In this document: positions 34,492 through 41,868 of the stretch, piece after piece
Numbering within the stretch: position 1 is the first letter of the stretch
How the letters are laid out: the number at the start of each line of letters is the position of its first letter
Origin: Pseudomonas sp. RSB 5.4
Lineage (GTDB): Bacteria; Pseudomonadota; Gammaproteobacteria; Pseudomonadales; Pseudomonadaceae
Assembly: GCF_037126175.1 (NCBI RefSeq)
Contig: NZ_CP146986.1
Span: forward strand, 2,074,501-2,138,500
Reading direction: 5' to 3'
DNA length: 64,000 nucleotides
Notes under the pieces: generated by a model
What the model was told of the DNA's origin: nothing
Database searches by the model: none
What the model saw: the letters and a program-made list of their open reading frames with translations, nothing else
Made by a program: the position numbers and the translations under genes

Positions 34492-35157
34492 TTACGCGTA
34501 ATCACCCAATCGCATCGACAGCTCGATGTCATCAGCAAACGGCACCGACAGGTAACCGTTCTGCGGCGCGCGCACATAAGCCAGATATTCCGGGCAATAG
34601 TTGGTGTTATCCGCCACCACTAGCGCGCCCGGTTTCAGGTGTTTTTCCACCAGTTTCAACACGTCGCCATACAACGCCTTGGCCCCGTCAAGCAGGAGCA
34701 AGTCGACTGACGGCGGCAGGTCGCTGGCGAGAGTGACGAGCGCATCGCCTTCGCGGATGTCCACCAGATCGCTGACGCCGCCCTCGATGAAGTGATGGCG
34801 CGCCAAGGCGATTTTCGACGGTTCGAATTCACTGCCGATCAATACGCCGCCACCGTTGTCGCGCAGTGCCGCCGCCAGGTGCAGAGTGGACAGGCCGAAC
34901 GAGGTGCCGAACTCGACAATCGCTTTGGCCTTGGTATTGCGCGCCAGCATGTACAGCAGTTTGCCGGTGTCACGCGAGACCGGCAGCCACAGATCCTTGA
35001 GCATGGCGTAGAGTTTCAGGTACTCGGTCTTGCTGTGCATCAGGCGCTCGCGCTCCGCGCCCGACACCGTTTCCAGCACCGGGCTGGTGGCAGCGCTGGC
35101 TTGGCTGTAGAGGCGTTCGATCAGGCTGGTCAATGGCTCAGAAGTCAGGGTGGTCAT
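34492..35157 (-). CDS. Class I SAM-dependent O-methyltransferase
   Basis: 221 residues. Motif I KAIVEFGTSFGLSTLHLAAAL, the acidic end of strand 2 GSEFEPSKIALA, and DLLLLDGAKALYGDVLKLVEKHLKPGALVVADN match the O-methyltransferase_3 (COMT-like) group. Likely methylates a hydroxyl on a small molecule. Divergent from a TetR-type regulator, with palindromic sites between, so expression is probably induced by a ligand of that regulator. Confidence 0.87.
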   Translation of the reverse strand: MTTLTSEPLTSLIERLYSQASAATSPVLETVSGAERERLMHSKTEYLKLYAMLKDLWLPVSRDTGKLLYMLARNTKAKAIVEFGTSFGLSTLHLAAALRDNGGGVLIGSEFEPSKIALARHHFIEGGVSDLVDIREGDALVTLASDLPPSVDLLLLDGAKALYGDVLKLVEKHLKPGALVVADNTNYCPEYLAYVRAPQNGYLSVPFADDIELSMRLGDYA

Positions 35158-35184
35158 GATTGCTTTCCGTCAATAGGGGATTAA

Positions 35185-35230
35185 GATGCGAGTGATTCGT
35201 CGCATTTAAATGATGCGAGTGATTCACTCG
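35185..35230. promoter_or_regulatory. Probable TetR operator, duplicated
   Basis: The block GATGCGAGTGATTC occurs twice (35185-35198 and 35212-35225). The first copy is part of the imperfect palindrome ATGCGAGTGATTCGTCGCAT (35186-35205), the second of the perfect palindrome CGAGTGATTCACTCG (35216-35230). They lie between the divergent O-methyltransferase (start 35157) and TetR gene (start 35269). Autorepression is inferred. Confidence 0.7.
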
Positions 35231-35268
35231 ATCCGCTATTCGCGTTTCCCCCGAGGCCCGAGCCGCCC

Positions 35269-35904
35269 ATGAGCAATCGTCAGACCGCCCGTATTTCCTC
35301 GCGCAAACAGCCGCAGCAGGCACGCTCGGCTGACTTGGTCACGGCGATTCTGCAGGCGGCTATTCAGGTTTTGACCGAGCACGGCGCGACCCGATTCACC
35401 ACCGCACGGGTCGCGGAAAAGGCTGGCGTGAGCATCGGTTCGCTGTATCAGTACTTCCCCAACAAGGCGGCGATCCTGTTTCGTTTACAGAGCGATGAGT
35501 GGTTGCACACCACGCAGATGCTGCAGCGAATTCTCGAAGATCAGCAACAGCCGCCACTGACGCGCCTGCGCACACTGGTGCAGGCGTTCATTCGTTCGGA
35601 GTGCGAGGAAGCGCAGATGCGCGGTGCGCTGAATGACGCGGCACCGCTGTATCGCGATGCGCCCGAGGCCCACGAAGTGCGCACCGCCGGACGGCAGACC
35701 TTTGCCGAGTTCATGTTGCAGTTGCTGCCGGATGTCGATGAGGCAAGCCGCACCGCAACCTGTGATCTGATCCTGACCACGCTCAGTTCGGTGGGCAAAG
35801 ACTTTTCCGGTACTGCACGCAGCGATCAGGAAATCACGGCTTTCGCCGATGGGTTGGCGGACATGTTCAGCGCTTACATAGTGGCGCTGAATCAAATCGC
35901 TTGA
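35269..35904 (+). CDS. TetR/AcrR-family transcriptional regulator
   Basis: 211 residues. HTH at about 25-65 (TAILQAAIQVLTEHGATRFTTARVAEKAGVSIGSLYQYFPNKAAILFRL) preceded by a basic leader (SSRKQPQQARS) common in this clade; the ligand domain follows. Divergent from the O-methyltransferase and flanked by repeat operators, so it most likely represses both. The IS element lies 25 bp after its stop. Confidence 0.92.
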   Translation: MSNRQTARISSRKQPQQARSADLVTAILQAAIQVLTEHGATRFTTARVAEKAGVSIGSLYQYFPNKAAILFRLQSDEWLHTTQMLQRILEDQQQPPLTRLRTLVQAFIRSECEEAQMRGALNDAAPLYRDAPEAHEVRTAGRQTFAEFMLQLLPDVDEASRTATCDLILTTLSSVGKDFSGTARSDQEITAFADGLADMFSAYIVALNQIA

Positions 35905-35935
35905 ACCACAAAAACTCCGGCAAAAAAAAGGTTCA

Positions 35936-37141
35936 TCACGGATTACCGGGAAAGACGCTCTTGATCTTCATGAAAAAGAATTCGCTATCCCGGTAACCGT
36001 ACGCCATCCGCTTGATGACCTTTATTCGATTGTTTATTCCTTCCAACTGACCGGTGTGCATCGGCCAGCGAACCCGGCTCACGATGCCCCGCCAGTAACC
36101 CTTTAGCCGTGTGGCGAACTGGATCAGAGCTGGAATTTCGCTTTCATGCGCATGGCGCAGCCATTGCTTCCAGGCCGATCGCCAACCCCAGGCAGTACTC
36201 GGGGTCCAGAGTGTTTTGAGTTCAGCCTTCATCAAGTAGACCGTCATCAACGCTTGGTTGGCCGCCAGCAGATCCTCCAGGCGGACCTGTTGTTCCGGCG
36301 TTTTCAAGTTCTGCGGATTGCGCAGCAACAGCCATCGCGCCTGCTTGATAACCTTGCGGGCAGGCTTGTCGTGACGCAACCGGTTAGCCTCGTCGACGCG
36401 AACCCGATCAATCACCTCTCGGCCATATTTGGCCACCACATGGAAGAGGTCGTAGACCACTCGCGCGTTGGGACAGTGCTGACGAACCTCTAGGTCAAAA
36501 GCGGTGTTCATGTCCATCGCCACCGCTTCGATGCGAGCGCAACCCTCTGGCCCCAATTCCTCGAAGAAAGGCCTGACCGCTGCTCGGCTGCGGCCTTCAC
36601 CGATCCACAGCACGCGGCGTGTATCCGCATCCAGCACCACGCTGGCGTAACGATGACCTTTGAACAGGGCGAATTCGTCCATCACCAGACGTCGCGGTTG
36701 TGCCGTTGGCAAAATGCTCAACGCCGCTTGCAAGGCTCGACGCTCCAGCAACCGAACGGTGTCCCAATGCAGCCCAAACAGTTGAGCCACGTGCAGTGTG
36801 GGGAGGCGTTCGCAGGCCTGAATGACCGCCTCGGCCAAGCGCCGCGTCATGCGGGCATAACGGTCCAGCCAACTGACGGCCTCCATACGTTTACCACAGT
36901 CACGACAGACAACACGCCTGAGCAACACGCTGAGGCGCACCGCACGGCCGAGAATCGGTAAATCGCGGACGGTTCGCTCACAATACTCATGTGTGGTTGA
37001 ACAGGGTTTCTGGCAGCCGCCACAGGAAGGAAATCGGGTGGCGTGGGGAATCAGTTCGATCTGTAGGGCGTCACCATCAGGCTTGATGTTGACGACAGAA
37101 AAGCCCTCCCAAAAAGGAAGGAAAGTATTAATATCGCGCAT
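35936..37141 (-). CDS. ISL3-family transposase
   Basis: 401 residues. N-terminal zinc finger (CGGCQKPCSTTHEYCERTVRDLPILG and VVCRDCGKR), a linker HTH (LHVAQLFGLHWDTVRLLERRAL), and the DDE domain: first Asp in VMDEFALFKGHRYASVVLDADTRRVLW, second in AVAMDMNTAFDLEVRQHCPNARVVYDLFHVV, Glu in GQLEGINNRIKVIKRMAYGYRD. Intact, so the element is probably mobile. Its stop codon lies inside the left inverted repeat. No good Shine-Dalgarno precedes ATG 37141, which directly abuts a hairpin arm. Confidence 0.95.
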   Translation of the reverse strand: MRDINTFLPFWEGFSVVNIKPDGDALQIELIPHATRFPSCGGCQKPCSTTHEYCERTVRDLPILGRAVRLSVLLRRVVCRDCGKRMEAVSWLDRYARMTRRLAEAVIQACERLPTLHVAQLFGLHWDTVRLLERRALQAALSILPTAQPRRLVMDEFALFKGHRYASVVLDADTRRVLWIGEGRSRAAVRPFFEELGPEGCARIEAVAMDMNTAFDLEVRQHCPNARVVYDLFHVVAKYGREVIDRVRVDEANRLRHDKPARKVIKQARWLLLRNPQNLKTPEQQVRLEDLLAANQALMTVYLMKAELKTLWTPSTAWGWRSAWKQWLRHAHESEIPALIQFATRLKGYWRGIVSRVRWPMHTGQLEGINNRIKVIKRMAYGYRDSEFFFMKIKSVFPGNP

Positions 37142-37204
37142 AAGAACGCCGGTTTGTTAGATGTGTTTGCTCGCACGAACATCATCAATCAAATCGGCGT
37201 TCTT
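37142..37204 (-). other. Long hairpin directly upstream of transposase start
   Basis: AAGAACGCCGGTTTG (37142-37156) pairs with CAAATCGGCGTTCTT (37190-37204) over 14 of 15 positions around a 33-nt loop. In transcripts entering from outside the element this would enclose the start region, resembling the inhibitory hairpins of IS10 and IS50. A native promoter would have to start transcription within the loop. Confidence 0.6.
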
Positions 37205-37237
37205 GTTTCTGTGTTTCCCGGGATTCCGTGAAGAACC

Positions 37238-37272
37238 AAAAAAAAGCCCCGCAACCGAATGAGGTGCGGGGC
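37238..37272 (-). terminator. Rho-independent terminator of the 37334-37675 lipoprotein gene
   Basis: Stem GCCCCGCA (37246-37253)/TGCGGGGC (37265-37272), and on the minus strand a following run of eight T (37245-37238). It lies 61 bp past the stop codon of the lipoprotein gene. The T run is one copy of the IS target duplication, so the terminator survived the insertion. Confidence 0.85.
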
Positions 37273-37333
37273 AAAGTATTGGTTGGTTGCGGCCAACCAA
37301 AGGAGCTCGGTTAAAACGGTTTGCGCAGCCGTG

Positions 37334-37675
37334 TCAGATGCAATCCTGGGCGGCGCGTTCAAAGCTGGACGGCAGGAGATTCGAGGCCAGCAAATGGCGC
37401 TCGTAGATGAACACCTTGCCGCCGTCGCCGGCCTTGTAGGCTTCCAGCACGTTGTCTGCCGACACCTTGCTCGGCACCACAATCCGGTAGCTGCGCTGGG
37501 TTTGCGAGACGGTCGGGTTCAGCGCACTGCCCTGCAGCTTCGGCACCACGCAATCGGCGTATTGCGCCGGGGTCTTGTTGGTGTGCAAGGTCAGCGTCGG
37601 GTCGTTCGGTGCGGAGGCGCAACCGCCGAGCAGCAAGGAGGCAACGGCCAGGGTCGGGGCAAACAAAGTACGCAT
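37334..37675 (-). CDS. Small putative lipoprotein
   Basis: 113 residues. Signal MRTLFAPTLAVASLLLGGC with lipobox LGG-C at 19; the mature part has three more Cys-containing blocks including a C-terminal AAQDCI, and a KVSADNVLEAYKAGDGGKVFIYE beta segment. Pseudomonads carry several such lipoproteins without known role. ATG 37675 fits the signal better than upstream in-frame codons. Ends at the terminator next to the IS. Confidence 0.75.
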   Translation of the reverse strand: MRTLFAPTLAVASLLLGGCASAPNDPTLTLHTNKTPAQYADCVVPKLQGSALNPTVSQTQRSYRIVVPSKVSADNVLEAYKAGDGGKVFIYERHLLASNLLPSSFERAAQDCI

Positions 37676-37761
37676 CGGGGTAATCCTGAAAATAAAGGTC
37701 CGGTTCAACTGGCAGCGGTTCAGCGTCACGGCGCCGCCGCTGCCCTTTTGGTTTTGAGTGT

Positions 37762-38406
37762 TCAGCTGGAAGCCACCAGCGCCTTGAGCGAGGCGTCGAA
37801 CTGCTTCAAGGCATTGAGTTGCAGGTCACGTTGTTTCTCGATCTGCGCGGCAATCTCTTGCGCCGCTTTGTCGTGGACCCAGACCGACGGGATCTGTTTC
37901 TCCACCGAGCCCTCGGCCTTGCCGATGTACTGCAGGTCGGCATCGTAGAAACGCGCGATGAAGTGCGCTTCGAACAGGCTGTTCTGCTGGGTCAGCAAGC
38001 GGTTGAAGGTGTCGAGTTTCACCACGATGTCCGGATGCGCCAGAATCAATGCATCAAGGTTGTCGTAAACGGTCACTGACATGAACTGACGCTGCAGCGA
38101 GCTGAGCAACCAGTCGATGGCCAGCTCCGGATCGGAGCTGCGGACAAAGGCTGCACGAATCCGCGAGTCCAGCGCATCCTTGGCACCGTGCAGCGCCATG
38201 TCGTGGTAACGCGTCAGGTACTGCAGGTTTTCCCGGGTGTTTTCGCTGTACAGCACACCCACGGTCTGTGAATGCTGCAAGGTCGCGCTGCTGCCGGCGA
38301 TCGGTTGAAGATGACACTCACAGGCGTCGTCTGCGTAAGACGGTGCCGTGGCTACCACGCCGCTCATCAGCAGAGCGATCAGCGCCAGTCGGGTCAGTGT
38401 CTTCAT
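37762..38406 (-). CDS. Exported protein of unknown function
   Basis: 214 residues with signal peptide MKTLTRLALIALLMSGVVATAPSYADD. Near the mature N-terminus a Cys-x-Cys-His motif (DACECHLQ) is visible. The rest is amphipathic helix (LYSENTRENLQYLTRYHDMALHGAKDALDSRIRAAF..., AAQEIAAQIEKQRDLQLNALKQFD). Periplasmic; no family recognised. It lies upstream of the small lipoprotein gene on the same strand (86-bp gap), so they may share a transcript. Confidence 0.75.
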   Translation of the reverse strand: MKTLTRLALIALLMSGVVATAPSYADDACECHLQPIAGSSATLQHSQTVGVLYSENTRENLQYLTRYHDMALHGAKDALDSRIRAAFVRSSDPELAIDWLLSSLQRQFMSVTVYDNLDALILAHPDIVVKLDTFNRLLTQQNSLFEAHFIARFYDADLQYIGKAEGSVEKQIPSVWVHDKAAQEIAAQIEKQRDLQLNALKQFDASLKALVASS

Positions 38407-38576
38407 CGCGCAATTTCCTTGAGCTGCGTGTTCAATGAAAGCGATTTTCCGCCTATTGAATGCAAAGCTGAACTTGCGTTTCGTGATGGTCACTATTACT
38501 TCTAGCGATAGTTACCGACGATAAAGTTTGATGCACGCGCATCCCTAATGACTAAAACAACAGTGAGGAAGTCGAT

Positions 38577-38825
38577 TTGAGAACCTTTGACCTGATCCGC
38601 GACGCGGTTTTGCCCGACTTTCGCGAGCGGGTGGCCGAATACCTGGTGCAGTACGAAAGCGTGTTGCTGGACAAGAACATCACCAATGCGCAGCTCAAGC
38701 GCGATACTGCCAACCAGTTGCGCGGCTATCTTCGCGGCTTGAACACCACGCGCGTGCTGGGTATGGCCTACTGGGAAGAACTGGATCGGCGGATCGTCGA
38801 CACCTGGCTCGCGCCACAGCGATGA
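38577..38825 (+). CDS. Small hypothetical protein, TTG start
   Basis: 82 residues, helical and hydrophilic (LIRDAVLPDFRERVAEYLVQYESVLLDKNITNAQLKRDTANQLRGYLRGLNTTRVLG). The only good start is TTG 38577, with GAGGA seven bases upstream. No signal or membrane segment. Family not recognised. Located 55 bp before the alcohol dehydrogenase gene, perhaps in the same transcript. Confidence 0.65.
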   Translation: MRTFDLIRDAVLPDFRERVAEYLVQYESVLLDKNITNAQLKRDTANQLRGYLRGLNTTRVLGMAYWEELDRRIVDTWLAPQR

Positions 38826-38880
38826 CCGACTAGACTTGCCGGGCTGCCAATGTCCCGTCAGTCGAACCGGAGGTGTCCCC

Positions 38881-39909
38881 ATGAGCAACAGCGAACCCGC
38901 AACTTTCAACGGCTGGGCCGCCACCGCCGCCCGTGCCCCGCTGGAACGCTACAGCTACGATCCCGGCCCCTTGGGCGAAGAGGACGTGGAAGTCGCGGTG
39001 GAATATTGCGGCGTCTGTCACTCCGATCAGTCGCTGATCGACAACGACTGGGGCATCAGCCGCTACCCGTTCGTGCCGGGTCACGAGGTGGTCGGCAAAA
39101 TCGTGCGCATGGGCCCGCAAGTGCGCGGCCTCGAACTCGGCCAGCGCGTCGGCATCGGCTGGTACAAGGGCAGCTGCATGCATTGTTCGTCGTGCATCAG
39201 CGGCTCGCAGCAACTGTGCGGCACCGCCCAACCGACCATTATCGGCAGCAACGGCGGCTTTGCCGATCGCTTGCGTTCGCACTGGGCGTGGGCGATTCCG
39301 GTGCCGGCCAATCTTGATCCGGCGATGGTCGGCCCGTTGTTCTGCGCCGGTTCCACCGTGTTCAACCCGTTGCTGCAGTTCGGCGTCAAACCCACCGACC
39401 GGGTCGGCGTGGTCGGCATTGGTGGCCTCGGTCATCTGGCACTGCGGTTTCTCAACGCGTGGGGCTGCGAAGTCACTGCGTTTACCTCGTCCTTGAACAA
39501 ACAGGATGAAGCCAGGCGTCTGGGCGCGCATAACGTGGTCGCCTCGACTGACAGCCACGCGCTGAAAGCGATTGCCGGCAGCCTGGACTTCCTGCTGATC
39601 AGCGCCAACGCCGACCTCGACTGGACCGCGATGCTCGCCACCCTGCGCGGCAATGGGCGGCTGCATTTCGTCGGGATCGTGCCCAACGCGATTCCGGTGC
39701 ATGTGTTCGATCTGATCCCGCAGCAGAAATCCCTGTCCGCCTCCCCGGTCGGCTCGCCCGGCACCATGGCGACCATGCTCGAATTCTGCGCCCGGCATCA
39801 GATTCTGCCGCAGGTCGAGATGTTTCCCATGAGCAAGGTCAACGAGGCGGTCGACCATCTGCGCAGCGGCAAGGCGCGCTACCGCGTGGTGCTGGACGCC
39901 AGCCAGTGA
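38881..39909 (+). CDS. Zinc-dependent NAD(P) alcohol dehydrogenase, YahK/cinnamyl type
   Basis: 342 residues. Catalytic zinc site CGVCHSDQSLI and GHEVVG; structural zinc Cys cluster CMHCSSCISGSQQLC; Rossmann motif GVVGIGGLGHLAL. The arrangement matches the CAD/YahK group, which reduces aldehydes with NADPH. Cytoplasmic. GGAGGTG precedes ATG 38881. It is followed by a strong hairpin. Confidence 0.92.
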   Translation: MSNSEPATFNGWAATAARAPLERYSYDPGPLGEEDVEVAVEYCGVCHSDQSLIDNDWGISRYPFVPGHEVVGKIVRMGPQVRGLELGQRVGIGWYKGSCMHCSSCISGSQQLCGTAQPTIIGSNGGFADRLRSHWAWAIPVPANLDPAMVGPLFCAGSTVFNPLLQFGVKPTDRVGVVGIGGLGHLALRFLNAWGCEVTAFTSSLNKQDEARRLGAHNVVASTDSHALKAIAGSLDFLLISANADLDWTAMLATLRGNGRLHFVGIVPNAIPVHVFDLIPQQKSLSASPVGSPGTMATMLEFCARHQILPQVEMFPMSKVNEAVDHLRSGKARYRVVLDASQ

Positions 39910-39916
39910 CGATTGC

Positions 39917-39946
39917 GTGCGGCGTCTGCCTGCGCAGATGCCGCAC
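39917..39946 (+). terminator. Strong hairpin after the alcohol dehydrogenase gene
   Basis: A 13-bp stem with one G-T wobble (GTGCGGCGTCTGC/GCAGATGCCGCAC) and a 4-nt loop starts 8 bp past the stop codon. It lacks a T run, so it may act as a weak terminator or 3'-end stabiliser. Confidence 0.5.
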
Positions 39947-40016
39947 CTCCTGCCAAAACGCCCCCAAACGCTTACAATCGCCCGTCTAACCGACCTTCAG
40001 ACAGGCTCCCCAAGAA

Positions 40017-41174
40017 ATGCCGCTCGACCCACCAACGATGCTGACCATCTCGATCGCTCTCGCAGCCGCTGCCGCGCTGTATCTGGCGGTCGAGTGGCGC
40101 AGCATTCGTGAGCCTTCGCTGCTGTTCTGGAGCGCCGGTTTCGCCACGATCACCATCGGCTCCACCCTGGCCTTGCTGCGCAGCAACGGTTTTCTGCTGA
40201 TCGGCATCTGGTTCGCCAACGGCTTGCTGGTGACCGCGCACTTCCTGTTTTTGTTGGGGGTGGCGCGCTTCACGCAGATCCGCCTGTCCCCGGCCTGGTA
40301 TCTGATCTTTGTCAGTTGGCTGATCATGCTGTTGCTACCGGACGGGCCGCTGTGGTCGAAAGTCATGCTGGCCGCCAACTCGCTGCTGGTGGCCGCCTCG
40401 ACGCTCAAGGCCAGTCTGCTGTTGCGCCCGCATGGCAAGTCGCTGAGCGTCGGCGCCGTGCAACTGCGCTACGTGCTGTTGGGCCACGGCATTTTCTATG
40501 TGGCCAAGGCCATGACGGTGATGATCCCGGGCACACTGATCGATCTGGCCGCGTTCCGTGGCGAAATCATCCAGATCTCGCTGGTCGAGGGTGCGATGGC
40601 GATCATGCTGATCGCGCTGTCGATGACCGGCACCGAACGCTATCGACGCGAAGAGCAGATCGCCCGACTGGCCGCCCGTGATCCGCTGACCGCCCTCTTC
40701 AACCGTCGCGCCCTCGAAGTGCGCGCCCCGCGCCTGCTGCGGGAGGTCTGTGCAGAGCAACCCGGCGCGCTGCTGCTGATCGATATCGACAATTTCAAAC
40801 TGGTCAACGACCACTATGGCCACACTGCTGGCGACCGTTTGCTGGTGGCCTTGAGCGAGATGATCCGCGCCGAGTCTCCCGAGGGTGGGCTGGCCGCGCG
40901 TCTGGGCGGTGACGAATTTGTCATTCTGCTGAGCAACGCGCCCAGTGAACAGATCGTCAGACTGGGCGACACCCTGCGCGATCAGTTTCAGCGCATTGCG
41001 ATCCAGAATTTCCCCACTGCCGAGCCGGTGACGCTGAGCATCGGCGCCACCCTGTTCAACAAGCCGCCGGCCAGTCTGGCGGCGCTGATCGAGCAAGGCG
41101 ATGCCGCACTCTACGAATCCAAGCGCGGCGGCCGCAATCGTCTGCGCCTGACCGGGCTCACCACTTCAGGATGA
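40017..41174 (+). CDS. Membrane-bound diguanylate cyclase (GGDEF)
   Basis: 385 residues. About six transmembrane helices in the first 205 residues, then a GGDEF domain: DPLTALFNRRAL, LLLIDIDNFKLVNDHYGHTAGD and the intact active-site GGDEF at 297-301. The RxxD inhibition site normally five residues before GGDEF is absent (GLAARL instead), so product inhibition may be missing. Makes cyclic di-GMP at the inner membrane. It overlaps or nearly touches the thioesterase gene downstream. Confidence 0.9.
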   Translation: MPLDPPTMLTISIALAAAAALYLAVEWRSIREPSLLFWSAGFATITIGSTLALLRSNGFLLIGIWFANGLLVTAHFLFLLGVARFTQIRLSPAWYLIFVSWLIMLLLPDGPLWSKVMLAANSLLVAASTLKASLLLRPHGKSLSVGAVQLRYVLLGHGIFYVAKAMTVMIPGTLIDLAAFRGEIIQISLVEGAMAIMLIALSMTGTERYRREEQIARLAARDPLTALFNRRALEVRAPRLLREVCAEQPGALLLIDIDNFKLVNDHYGHTAGDRLLVALSEMIRAESPEGGLAARLGGDEFVILLSNAPSEQIVRLGDTLRDQFQRIAIQNFPTAEPVTLSIGATLFNKPPASLAALIEQGDAALYESKRGGRNRLRLTGLTTSG

Positions 41175-41182
41175 TCAGACCC

Positions 41183-41677
41183 ATGACCCGTTCCGAAACT
41201 CCCCTGCAAGACCTCGCCGCCCCCGAAGGCGTCTGCTACGGCTGTGGCGGACGCAACCCGCATGGGCTGCACGTCAAAAGTGTCTGGCACGAGGACGGCG
41301 TGCATGTGATGGCCGAACACCTGCCGGACGACAAATACTGTGGCTGGCCGGATCTGGTGTACGGCGGCTTGTTGGCGATGCTGATCGACTGCCATTCCAA
41401 CTGGACCGCCATGGCCTGGCACTACCGCCACGAACAACGTGAACCAGGCAGCCTGCCGCGCATCGACTGCGTCACCGGCAACCTCGGCATCAAATTCATC
41501 AAACCCACCCCCATGGGCGTCACCCTGACCTTGCGCGCCAGGGTCGAAGGCGAGGTCGGGCGCAAGACCCGGGTGATCTGCGAGGTGTACGCCGGGGATG
41601 TGCTGACGGCGGTGGGTGATTCGTTGTTCGTGCGGGTTGATACCGGGCAACTGGCGGACGCAGCGCACGGCCGCTGA
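41183..41677 (+). CDS. PaaI/hotdog-family thioesterase
   Basis: 164 residues. Hotdog fold with LVYGGLLAMLIDCHSNWTAM (active-site helix) and TGNLGIKFIKPTPMGVTLTLRARV. The N-terminal CYGCGGRNPHGLHV is a Cys-rich lead found in PaaI-like relatives. Likely hydrolyses acyl-CoA. ATG 41183 was preferred over ATG 41171 because AGGA is ten bases upstream of it; the latter would overlap the cyclase stop. Confidence 0.85.
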   Translation: MTRSETPLQDLAAPEGVCYGCGGRNPHGLHVKSVWHEDGVHVMAEHLPDDKYCGWPDLVYGGLLAMLIDCHSNWTAMAWHYRHEQREPGSLPRIDCVTGNLGIKFIKPTPMGVTLTLRARVEGEVGRKTRVICEVYAGDVLTAVGDSLFVRVDTGQLADAAHGR

Positions 41678-41692
41678 CTCCACACGCTCCCC

Positions 41693-41779
41693 TGTAGGAG
41701 CTGTCGAGTGCAACGAGGCTGCGATCTTTTGATCCCAAAAATCAACGTCAAAAGATCGCAGCCTTCGGCAGCTCCTACA
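41693..41779. repeat. REPIN, TGTAGGAGCT type
   Basis: Ends TGTAGGAGCTG and AGCTCCTACA, with inner arms GGCTGCGATCTTTTGAT and its complement, form a near-perfect long hairpin between the thioesterase gene and the AraC gene. The core sequence differs from the TGTGGGAGC family in the two arrays, so it represents another REP group. Confidence 0.85.
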
Positions 41780-41868
41780 GGAATGACACTTGAGCAAACC
41801 CGGCTAGGCGCGCCTACGCCAAAATCGACGAGGCTATAGCCGACCGCACTTCCAGGAGTTTCCACCCA

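Larger units (their letters stand above)
35930..37237. mobile_element. Complete ISL3-family insertion sequence, 1308 bp
   Basis: The 24-bp terminal inverted repeats (35930-35953 and 37214-37237) match at 21 positions; both start GGTTC and end CCGGGAAA. An 8-bp direct repeat AAAAAAAA (35922-35929 and 37238-37245) flanks the element, the duplication length expected of ISL3. One intact transposase gene fills most of it. Perfect ends and intact frame suggest recent insertion. The target was the T tract of a neighbouring gene's terminator. Confidence 0.95.

Noticed and set aside
35269..38406. Genomic island around the IS element
   Set aside because: No integrase, tRNA junction or shifted gene content on either side; the IS looks like a single insertion.
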